Shown here piece by piece: positions 26,828 to 33,183 of a stretch of DNA of 39,233 nt. Position numbers and translations under genes: made by a program. Source of the DNA: an uncultured Bacteroidota bacterium (GTDB lineage: Bacteria; Bacteroidota; Bacteroidia; Bacteroidales; F082); NCBI GenBank assembly GCA_937912115.1, contig CALDOI010000157.1, forward strand, positions 1 through 39,233. Direction: 5' to 3'. The first letter of the stretch is position 1, and each line of letters starts with the position of its first letter. Under the pieces are notes generated by a model. It had not been told where the DNA came from. It worked only from the letters and a program-made list of their open reading frames with translations, and ran no database searches.

Positions 26828-27758
26828 AACATTTGTGCCTCTTTATATAAACAACTTTTGTGAAAGTTATTGTCATGTATGCTCATTGCGTGTAAATAAC
26901 AAAGATATAATTCGAAAAAAAGGGACGATAGATGAAATCGTTACCCAATTGAAAATAATTAAAGATGTCGATAATATTTATGCAATTTGTTTTCTTAGTG
27001 GCGAATACAAATCCAAAATGAGAAATGAGAATTTTTTATTGATTCTGGAATCAATAAAAAAGGCATTTGATTTAGGTTTTGAAAAGGTCTTTTTTAACAT
27101 TGGTAGCTTGACTAATTTAGAGATTGAAATTCTATATCAAAATTTTTCTGGTAAAAATTTAGTTTTGTCATTATTTCAAGAAACATATAATAAAAAATTA
27201 TATGAAAAATGGTTTGGGAAAAATAGACAAAACAATCCCAAAGCAGATTTTGATTTTAGATTATCAACGCCTTTGCGTTGGTTAGAAAGAGGATTTAAAT
27301 CTGTAGACATTGGTATTTTATTAGGAATTTCAAATATTGAAGATGATATCCATAATTTAATGAATCACTTTAAAATACTAATTGAACTAAATGCAGAAGT
27401 ATATATTTCCTTGCCAAGAATTCGAGGGGTTTCAAATTTTTATAATTCAATTTCTGATGATAGCTTTGAGGAAATAGTTAAAATAATTCATCAAGCATGT
27501 AATCAAGCCAAAATTATTATTACTACCCGTGAATCAATTGAAATGATTAATAGATTATTGCCATATATTCATGTTGTTAGTCCAGGTACATCTGATTTGC
27601 TTGCATACACACAAAAAGGCGATATAACTAATAAAAAAGAAACATCCCAGTTCTATATACAGAATGAAAGACCTAGACCGTCAAAAGTACTAAATTGTCT
27701 AGATATTGATAATAGTTTAATAAAATATTATTTTATAAATGAGAATACAAGAAATTGA
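26820..27758 (+). CDS. ThiH/HydG/NosL-like radical-SAM enzyme
   Basis: A 312-aa radical-SAM protein of the ThiH/HydG/NosL (aromatic amino-acid lyase) group. FVPLYINNFCESYCHVCSL gives C14, C18, C21; the stretch LSLFQETYNKKLYEKWFG, then KADFDFRLSTPLRWLERGFK and VDIGILLGISN, matches the ThiH pattern (QETY, RL.TP.RA...G, G.LLGL); AEVYISLPRIRG is the family's SxPRxxP-like strand. Known members split free tyrosine (ThiH, HydG) or rearrange tryptophan to 3-methyl-2-indolic acid (NosL). It seems shorter than ThiH at the C-terminus. I start at the ATG overlapping the previous stop (ATGATTGA). Tyr or Trp use cannot be told by eye. Confidence 0.85.
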   Translation: MIETFVPLYINNFCESYCHVCSLRVNNKDIIRKKGTIDEIVTQLKIIKDVDNIYAICFLSGEYKSKMRNENFLLILESIKKAFDLGFEKVFFNIGSLTNLEIEILYQNFSGKNLVLSLFQETYNKKLYEKWFGKNRQNNPKADFDFRLSTPLRWLERGFKSVDIGILLGISNIEDDIHNLMNHFKILIELNAEVYISLPRIRGVSNFYNSISDDSFEEIVKIIHQACNQAKIIITTRESIEMINRLLPYIHVVSPGTSDLLAYTQKGDITNKKETSQFYIQNERPRPSKVLNCLDIDNSLIKYYFINENTRN

Positions 27759-28461
27759 AAGAGAGATAATTGAATTTTCAAATGTCAATAAAAGTGATTC
27801 ATTGGCAACAGAATTAAAGTCATATTTCAGAAGTCCTTTTGATTTTTTTGGACTTACTAAGAAACAAATTAATGATTTCTCAAAAAAACTTCAAAAACCA
27901 ATAAAACAATTGGATAGAGAAAATTTAATTGTTTTAGTTAATAATTTTCATTACTCAAATAATCATGAATTAAAGACTTTTGCAATTGTATTAGCAGCAA
28001 ATAATATTGATAAATTTGAATTGTCAGATTTAGAAATATTTTATTCTTGGTTACAAAAGTCATGCACTTGGGACCATGTTGATGAGATTTGTATTAGAAT
28101 TACTGGGTTGTTGATAATCAGATTTAATTTGTTTAGTTTATTACAAAAATGGTCTACTGATAATCATATTTGGGTGCGTAGAGCTTCATTAATATCTCAA
28201 TTGCCATCAATAAGAAAAAATCAGTATCACTATAATTTAATTTTAGAATGTTGTTCAAACCTAATCAATGAAAAGGATTTTTTTATCAGAAAGGCTATCG
28301 GTTGGGTATTGCGGGAACTTTCAGAAATTAATCCAGAAGATTCTATAAATATAACATCTTTGTTTTCTGGCAGAATTTCAAAATTATCATTGAAAGAGGC
28401 AACAAGAAAATTGGACGAAGATTTAAAATTGCGAATTATTGAAAACGTAAAACCTTGTTAA
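27739..28461 (+). CDS. AlkD-family DNA alkylation-repeat glycosylase
   Basis: A 240-aa HEAT-like repeat protein of the AlkC/AlkD family. The AlkD catalytic triad is intact and nearly in register with Bacillus cereus AlkD (W109, D113, W187): here W111 and D115 in CTWDHVDE, and W189 in RKAIGWVLRE. Other family marks are YFRSPFDFFGL, HELKTFA and HIWVRRASL. AlkD-type enzymes remove bulky alkylated bases without base flipping; YtkR2 and C10R5 are the self-resistance glycosylases of the yatakemycin and CC-1065 producers. Its place inside a tight biosynthetic operon (20-nt overlap with the ThiH-like gene) suggests the same role: repairing damage by the operon's product. A general repair role remains possible. 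Confidence 0.9.
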   Translation: MRIQEIEREIIEFSNVNKSDSLATELKSYFRSPFDFFGLTKKQINDFSKKLQKPIKQLDRENLIVLVNNFHYSNNHELKTFAIVLAANNIDKFELSDLEIFYSWLQKSCTWDHVDEICIRITGLLIIRFNLFSLLQKWSTDNHIWVRRASLISQLPSIRKNQYHYNLILECCSNLINEKDFFIRKAIGWVLRELSEINPEDSINITSLFSGRISKLSLKEATRKLDEDLKLRIIENVKPC

Positions 28462-28463
28462 AA

Positions 28464-28871
28464 ATGCTTCTAATTTCAACATTTTTAAATACAACAATTT
28501 CCAAAGGTATTGGGTTGTTTGCTTCGAATTTTATTCCTAATGGTACAATTATATGGAAATTCGATTCAACATTTGATAGAGAATTTATAATTGAAGATTT
28601 TAAACAAATGAATGATTCTGTTTTTCAATTTATTAAAACTTATGGCTCTCATATTAGCTGTAAAAAGTGGCACGTTTGTTTGGATAATGCACGTTTTATG
28701 AATCATTCAGAAAATCCAAATATTATTTTTTCAACAGATGATTATAATAATATACTAGGGGTTGCAAATAGAGATATAAACAAAGGAGAAGAATTAACTG
28801 CTAATTACAAAGATTTTGACATTGATTGTTTGGTTGATTTATCTTTCGAAAATTATGATATCAATTGTTGA
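28464..28871 (+). CDS. SET-domain protein
   Basis: A 135-aa minimal SET protein: KGIGLFASNFIPNGTIIW at the N-terminus, RFMNHSENPNI (the NHS/NHxxxPN cofactor loop) and KGEELTANYKDF (GEELTxxY) at the C-terminus. These give a complete SAM-dependent lysine-methyltransferase core with no flanking pre/post-SET except a short tail ending in Cys. It starts 2 nt after the glycosylase stop, so it is the last gene of the operon. It could methylate a lysine of the 59-aa peptide (Lys-rich at both ends) or of a partner protein; the sequence cannot decide. ATG at 28464 preferred over the TTG at 28455. Confidence 0.85.
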   Translation: MLLISTFLNTTISKGIGLFASNFIPNGTIIWKFDSTFDREFIIEDFKQMNDSVFQFIKTYGSHISCKKWHVCLDNARFMNHSENPNIIFSTDDYNNILGVANRDINKGEELTANYKDFDIDCLVDLSFENYDINC

Positions 28872-29248
28872 TTTTGAATCTATTCTTATAATACAACAAA
28901 TTATGAACAAATATTGCATAGAAAATTACTCTCTCGGTCTGTCCCTTTGCTTTCAGGCACATTGGCAAAACGCACGAAACCAACGCTATGCCCAAATTTT
29001 GCCAAAGAGCCTTCCAGCCCATCGCACGCCAATGCATGAACAGAATGACATTGCAAAAAAAATGAAAGACGATTTATTAGCAGAAGAAAACAGACAGTTG
29101 GTAACAATGTATAAAAATAATAGCCGAAACAGTAGTAAATTCAGGGCTTATAGCCCGCTTCAGCAGTCTTTTAACTTGACAGTAAAGTGCCACGCATTCG
29201 GCTACTATTTTTATACTAACCGTTAAAAACCCAAAAAACATCCCCACT
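28872..29248. other. Non-coding spacer after the biosynthetic operon
   Basis: Base composition changes abruptly from very AT-rich to mixed at about 28930. An open frame across 28816-29226 has no protein-like features and runs through the palindrome at 29109-29216, so I treat the stretch as non-coding, the right border of the inserted operon. Confidence 0.5.
29109..29216. repeat. 108-bp palindrome with 20-bp arms (cassette-border-like)
   Basis: GTATAAAAATAATAGCCGAA (29109-29128) matches the reverse complement of 29197-29216 with a single mismatch. Inside lies a perfect hairpin GGGCT-TAT-AGCCC (29144-29156). The stem continues more weakly outward to 29103 and 29224. Long imperfect palindromes between unrelated genes resemble integron attC sites in shape, though no integrase is present here. 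Confidence 0.7.
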
Positions 29249-29458
29249 ATGCTCAAACACTACTTCATAAACAAAAAGTCAGATAAAGACCCTAATCAGG
29301 TCGTGCATGATGAATACTGTCGCCAACGACCTACGGTAACCGAAGCCTTATATGTAGGCATGTTCAATAACTGTAGCGATGCAATTAAGGAAGCCCAGAA
29401 AGAATACAAACATGCAATTGTTTGCCCTAAATGCTTGTGCGATTGCAAACCAGACTAA
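29249..29458 (+). CDS. Small Cys-containing protein of a Bacteroidota-wide hypothetical family
   Basis: A 69-aa protein with pattern VHDEYCRQRP...YVGMFNNCSDAIKEAQ...CPKCLCDC. The layout H-x4-C-x2-P / G-x-F-x2-C-x2-A / C-x2-C-x3-C is one I have met in short hypothetical proteins of Bacteroidota, often downstream of unrelated genes. The cysteines and His could bind zinc. No signal peptide. Stands alone, 30 bp after the palindrome at 29109-29216. Function unknown. Confidence 0.65.
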   Translation: MLKHYFINKKSDKDPNQVVHDEYCRQRPTVTEALYVGMFNNCSDAIKEAQKEYKHAIVCPKCLCDCKPD

Positions 29459-29605
29459 CAGATCGACCCATATTATCAACTTCAAAAATCTTAAAAATCT
29501 GTATCTTGAGCTTTGACTTCATTCTCGTAGCTCCATAATTTACCCGGATAAATATCTTACGGGACAACCCTAACCCTCCCCTAAATCACTTAAAACCACT
29601 CACTA

Positions 29606-29633
29606 GCGCGCGTTTAACGCAGTGTAACGCGTG
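29606..29633 (+). repeat. GCGCGCGTTTAACG repeat, copy 1
   Basis: 28-bp GC-rich repeat starting GCGCGCGTTTAACGCAG and ending GTAACGCGTG; CGCGTT and AACGCG form an internal inverted repeat. Further copies at 33876-33903, 35900-35927 and 36060-36087. Strikingly GC-rich for this AT-rich DNA. The surrounding 29459-29861 has no gene. Confidence 0.85.
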
Positions 29634-29744
29634 CTTTAGTCCCAGTCAACTAACCTCCACAACCCGACAACCTGATAACTTCGACAACCCGACAACAACA
29701 AACCCAATCCCAACCTGACTCCCGACTTCCGACTTCCTACCTCC

Positions 29745-29815
29745 AACCAATTACCAATTATCTAATAAACCAATTATCCAATCACCAACCAATCACCAAT
29801 TATCCACTCAAAAAC
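29745..29815 (+). repeat. Degenerate CCAATTA/CCAATCACC tandem tract
   Basis: About 70 bp of imperfect tandem units (CCAATTACCAATTATC..., CCAATCACCAACCAATCACC), low-complexity, preceded by ACTTCCGACTTCC-type repeats near 29710-29735. No coding potential. Confidence 0.7.
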
Positions 29816-29861
29816 GCCACCTGTGTCTCCGTCAGAGCACTTTACTGAACACCACCCAATA

Positions 29862-30004
29862 AATTAATTGCAAATGTCAAAAAAGATAACATGCAGAATA
29901 TGTGTGCATTGAGATTTTTTTGCCTAAATAATACTACCCAATAGGGCAGTAATAAAATCACCATTTCCTACCCTTGTGTTACTTCTCTTTGATTATGATT
30001 TTTA
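29862..30004 (+). promoter_or_regulatory. Composite promoter, copy F (upstream of the 30082 gene)
   Basis: AATTAATTGCA (29862-29872), 61 nt, palindrome CTACC-CAATAG-GGCAG (29934-29949, one mismatch), 24 nt, TTG (29974-29976), 20 nt, GATTTTTA (29997-30004, a weak -7). AAAATCACCATTTCC lies between palindrome and -33. No CTAACG match at the expected place. Leader about 70 nt. Confidence 0.65.
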
Positions 30005-30081
30005 ACAAAAGTTTAACAGTATCACCAATTCATAAAAAAACCGTTGTTAAACACATACATAAACCTTTAAAAATTAATATC

Positions 30082-30489
30082 ATGAAAAAATTAATCTTAG
30101 CATTATTCGTAATTGCAGCAATAACTGCATTAAATAACAAAACATTTGCCCAATACGCAATCCCATCCTACGATGTTCCCGTAATTGCCGATCCAACAAC
30201 CTTCGAAGAAACAGCAACGCAAAGCACAACATCAGGTTTTAATCTTATTTCAGCCAATCCTGCAAGTAGGGGAGAAAGAAAAGTGAACGTAAGAGTTATT
30301 GATAACGATATGCAAACAACTGCATCATCAACTATTGAAATATATTCTTTAGATGAGAGTATTACATATGGCCCATATACAGTATACGAAGAAACAACTT
30401 TTGAGCTATTGCTCACTGAAGAATATGAATGGGGTGTACGTGTTTTAGCAGCTTCAGAAGGTTGTGAAATGAGTGTTTGGTTTGATTAA
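30082..30489 (+). CDS. Small secreted protein, unknown function
   Basis: A 135-aa protein with signal peptide MKKLILALFVIAAITALNNK then TFAQ (cleavage near 24). The mature part is Thr/Glu-rich and beta-prone (RKVNVRVIDND, SSTIEIYSLDES, TTFELLLTEEYEWGVRVLA) and ends GCEMSVWFD, an aromatic-Phe-Asp end like the LYFD of the 6883 protein. I use the ATG at 30082 because composite promoter F places the transcript start near 30010, after the upstream in-frame ATG at 29974, and because the signal peptide starts here. It is 62 bp before the kinase gene; as a co-regulated secreted protein next to a sensor it could be output or ligand. Family not recognised. Confidence 0.8.
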   Translation: MKKLILALFVIAAITALNNKTFAQYAIPSYDVPVIADPTTFEETATQSTTSGFNLISANPASRGERKVNVRVIDNDMQTTASSTIEIYSLDESITYGPYTVYEETTFELLLTEEYEWGVRVLAASEGCEMSVWFD

Positions 30490-30500
30490 TTATTTATTCC

Positions 30501-30530
30501 TTTGAGCAACCATTTATTTTACTATGTTTA
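30501..30530 (+). promoter_or_regulatory. Promoter of the histidine kinase operon
   Basis: TTTG (30501-30504), 18 nt, TATGTTTA (30523-30530), 22 nt upstream of the kinase ATG. This is an ordinary Bacteroidota promoter without the CTACC-N6-GGTAG palindrome, unlike the regulon promoters. Confidence 0.5.
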
Positions 30531-30551
30531 CAATTAATCTATCGTAGTCAT

Positions 30552-32408
30552 ATGATAACAATGCAGTTTAACAAGTATGTATTCACATTATGCATATTAT
30601 TGATGGTTATACTGCAAAATGTAAACTCACAGTCTGCTGGCGATGAGGATTTCAGGGAACAGTTACGAAAAGCTCAGTTATTTAAAAATGTTAATAGTGA
30701 CTCTTTAATCTATTATGTGAATAATGCTCTATTAATTGCTAAAGCCAATAATAACTCTAATCTTGAACTTGACGCATTATTTGTGCTAATTAAAAATGAG
30801 ATTAAATCCAGTAGATTAGTAAATGTGATGCGCTTATGTGATACTGCTAATTCTATTGCTAAAGAAAATAATCTTCCAATACGACAAATCGAGAGTCAAG
30901 TATACAAAGGGATTGTTTATCAAATTATGGGATTTGCTTCCAAGGCTTTGGAAATATTTATTAGTGCTCAAAAGCAATTAGAAATAGGTAAATCGAATCA
31001 AGCATTAGCGGATTTATACTATTATTTCGCATTACTTCATTATGAGTTAAATGATTTTAGCGAATGTCACAAATATTTAAAACTCAGCTTAACAACAGTA
31101 ACTAATAATAATTCACCAAGTAATAGATTTTCAGTGCAGATGTTATTTGCAAACTCTTTCGATAATATTGATTCAATTCAATTTTATTTAAAAAAGGCAG
31201 AGTATTTAATTCTCCAATATCCTGAAATGGTATCTGAAAATATAGTTCTTCTAATTAATCTGGCACTTCACAATAAAACCTTAACAAATTATAATATAAG
31301 TAGAAAACAATTTCTTGAAGCAATTAATATTTCTAAAAATAATGGATTCAAGGACTATCTCTTAAACACTTATAACAACTACGCCTACTTGCTAATGGCC
31401 GAATCAAAGTATGATAGTGTCAAATATTATTTAGATCAGGCTCTTAGTATCTCTATTGATATTAATAACCTCGATATGGAGTCAGAAATATATGATTCCT
31501 ATAGCGATTATTATTCCCGAATAGGAGATTTTGAAAAAGCACATAGTTACTCAAGCCTCTTCATCGAAAAACGCGACCAATACCGCCAACAACAACAAAT
31601 CCAAAAATCACTATTCCTTTCGGCAGTTTTCCATACCGAACAAAAAGAGAAAGAAATCCTTACGCAGGAAAATGAAATAAACCGTATGGGCATTTATCTC
31701 CTTAGTATTTTCGTTATTCTGCTTTTGTTTATTGGCCTAGCAGTGTATTTTCGTCAGCGTAATAAACTACACAAGTCGCGGGTGCTTACAGTTCAAAAGG
31801 AAAAATCACTCGAAATATCCGATGCAATTATTGTAGCACAGGACACCGAACGAAAACGGCTTGCAATGGATCTGCACGATGGTATGGGTGCTCGCCTGGG
31901 GGCACTTAGGTTTCTTGTTGATGATGCGTTAATGACACATAGTAGATATGACGATGTAATCAATTCCATTACTGGTATTCACGAAAATGTCCGTAGTATC
32001 TCTCATCAAATGCAACCTCCCGAATTAGAAAAACGTGGGTTGGCTCCCGCAGTTAACAATCTTATACAAACAATTAACAAATCTGGTAGTTTCGAAATAG
32101 ATTTCGAATATGATATCGAATTTGAACTCTCAATAAAGCTTAGTACAAATATTTACTTTTTGGTTTACGAGTTAATTAATAATGCCATCAAGCATTCAAA
32201 CGGAAACAGTATCTTTGTACAGCTTATTAGCCACGAAACTGAAATTAGTCTGTCGGTTGAAGATAATGGCACTGGATTCCATTACGATGAAAATAATGCT
32301 GGCATGGGAATGAAAAACATACATACGCGTGTAGATTATCTTGGTGGTAGTATAGCCATCGAGTCAACGGGATATGATACATCAATTATGATCGAAATAC
32401 CTATATAA
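30552..32408 (+). CDS. TPR-containing NarX/LiaS-type sensor histidine kinase
   Basis: A 618-aa membrane sensor kinase. Signal/anchor segment at about 8-26 (YVFTLCILLMVILQNVNS), then a periplasmic region of TPR-like helical repeats (about 30-370), one transmembrane helix at about 379-400 (MGIYLLSIFVILLLFIGLAV), and a cytoplasmic HisKA_3 domain with phospho-acceptor H442 in RKRLAMDLHDGMGARLG. The HATPase_c domain has N-box ELINNAIKHS, G1 box VEDNGTGF and G2 box GMGMKNI. HisKA_3 kinases partner NarL/LuxR response regulators; one is encoded 2 nt downstream and a second at 33184. The TPR sensor architecture is common in Bacteroidota. Signal unknown. Confidence 0.93.
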   Translation: MITMQFNKYVFTLCILLMVILQNVNSQSAGDEDFREQLRKAQLFKNVNSDSLIYYVNNALLIAKANNNSNLELDALFVLIKNEIKSSRLVNVMRLCDTANSIAKENNLPIRQIESQVYKGIVYQIMGFASKALEIFISAQKQLEIGKSNQALADLYYYFALLHYELNDFSECHKYLKLSLTTVTNNNSPSNRFSVQMLFANSFDNIDSIQFYLKKAEYLILQYPEMVSENIVLLINLALHNKTLTNYNISRKQFLEAINISKNNGFKDYLLNTYNNYAYLLMAESKYDSVKYYLDQALSISIDINNLDMESEIYDSYSDYYSRIGDFEKAHSYSSLFIEKRDQYRQQQQIQKSLFLSAVFHTEQKEKEILTQENEINRMGIYLLSIFVILLLFIGLAVYFRQRNKLHKSRVLTVQKEKSLEISDAIIVAQDTERKRLAMDLHDGMGARLGALRFLVDDALMTHSRYDDVINSITGIHENVRSISHQMQPPELEKRGLAPAVNNLIQTINKSGSFEIDFEYDIEFELSIKLSTNIYFLVYELINNAIKHSNGNSIFVQLISHETEISLSVEDNGTGFHYDENNAGMGMKNIHTRVDYLGGSIAIESTGYDTSIMIEIPI

Positions 32409-32409
32409 T

Positions 32410-33027
32410 ATGATAAAAGTGCTTGTTGTAGATGATCATGATACAATTACTCTGGGTATATCAAATTATTTTAAAAACCACAGTGAAATAAAATTAGTTG
32501 ATACAGCAGCATCTGGTCTTGAAGCCATCGATAAATTAAAAAAGCACCATATAGATGTTGTGGTACTAGATATCGGAATGCCGGATATGGATGGCATAGA
32601 GTGTTGTCGCCTTATTAAGAAACTCGATCCCAATATTAAAGTTGTTGCCTTTACAAGTACAACCGATACACAGGATTATTATGATATATACATCGAAAGT
32701 GTTGATGGAATAATTTTAAAAGCTGATGGCATAAAGGAATTAGCATCAGCAATCGTAGACGTATACAATGGATTAACTGTTCTGGGTAGTAATCTTGGTT
32801 TCTTTTATGATAAAGGAAAAAGTGTAAAACCTCCTCCAAAATTAACCAAACGGGAAAAGCAGGTTATTAGCCTGTTGTTATTAGGTTATAAACGAAAAGA
32901 AGTAGCTGAGAAATTATTTATTTCTATCGACACCCTAAATACTCATTGTAAAAATATCTTTAAAAAGCTTGGTGTTAATTCCATTTCTGAGCTTATCGAA
33001 AAAGTCAAAAAAGAAAAACTAATTTAA
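32410..33027 (+). CDS. NarL/LuxR-family response regulator 1
   Basis: A 205-aa regulator: receiver domain with DD pair (VVDDHD), phospho-acceptor D54 in VVVLDIGMPDMDG, the T/S of FTST and the conserved Lys in ILKADG (about 104), then a LuxR-type HTH (LTKREKQVISLLLLGYKRKE, VAEKLFISIDTLNTHCKNIF). It starts 2 nt after the kinase stop, so the two form an operon and a cognate pair. LuxR-type HTHs bind short palindromes as dimers, and the CTACC-N6-GGTAG sites in this window are natural candidates for its target; this link is inference. Confidence 0.94.
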   Translation: MIKVLVVDDHDTITLGISNYFKNHSEIKLVDTAASGLEAIDKLKKHHIDVVVLDIGMPDMDGIECCRLIKKLDPNIKVVAFTSTTDTQDYYDIYIESVDGIILKADGIKELASAIVDVYNGLTVLGSNLGFFYDKGKSVKPPPKLTKREKQVISLLLLGYKRKEVAEKLFISIDTLNTHCKNIFKKLGVNSISELIEKVKKEKLI

Positions 33028-33079
33028 CAATATTAATAAAAAATGGATTAGTAATTATTTACATTTTTTATAATTAGTA

Positions 33080-33150
33080 CTACCCTATATAGTAGATGCA
33101 AAATCACAGTTTTATACCCTTTTTTCACCGGTTTCAATATAGTACTTTTA
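33080..33150 (+). promoter_or_regulatory. Composite promoter, copy G (upstream of response regulator 2)
   Basis: Palindrome CTACC-CTATAT-AGTAG (33080-33095, one mismatch), 24 nt, TTT at the -33 position (33120-33122), 20 nt, TACTTTTA (33143-33150). AAAATCACAGTTTTA follows the palindrome. The upstream AATAAATTGCA and CTAACG boxes are missing. Leader to the ATG at 33184 is about 27 nt. Palindrome and -7 keep exactly the spacing of the other copies. Confidence 0.65.
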
Positions 33151-33183
33151 CGGTAGTTTAGTAATTCACATAAAAAAAGGAAA

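Noticed and set aside
20960-28871. Reading the HemN-like and ThiH-like genes as heme and thiamin biosynthesis
   Set aside because: No other heme or thiamin gene is present, and the operon partners (AlkD, ligase, SPASM-type enzyme, Trp-repeat peptide) point to specialised metabolism.
20960-28871. A PqqD-like recognition domain, carrier protein, ABC exporter or leader peptidase in the operon
   Set aside because: I looked for each and see none; this weakens a standard RiPP or thiopeptide-type reading and is stated as a limit.
28816-29226. 136-codon open frame after the SET gene
   Set aside because: It overlaps the SET coding end out of frame and continues through the 108-bp palindrome; composition looks non-coding.
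29641-29815. Tandem CCAATTA/CCAATCACC tract as a CRISPR array
   Set aside because: Units are short and degenerate with no spacers of regular size, and no cas gene is present.
6475-33150. The CTACC...GGTAG repeats as an invertible (phase-variable) promoter system
   Set aside because: All seven copies face the same way with genes downstream; no flanking inverted repeats or invertase gene is visible.
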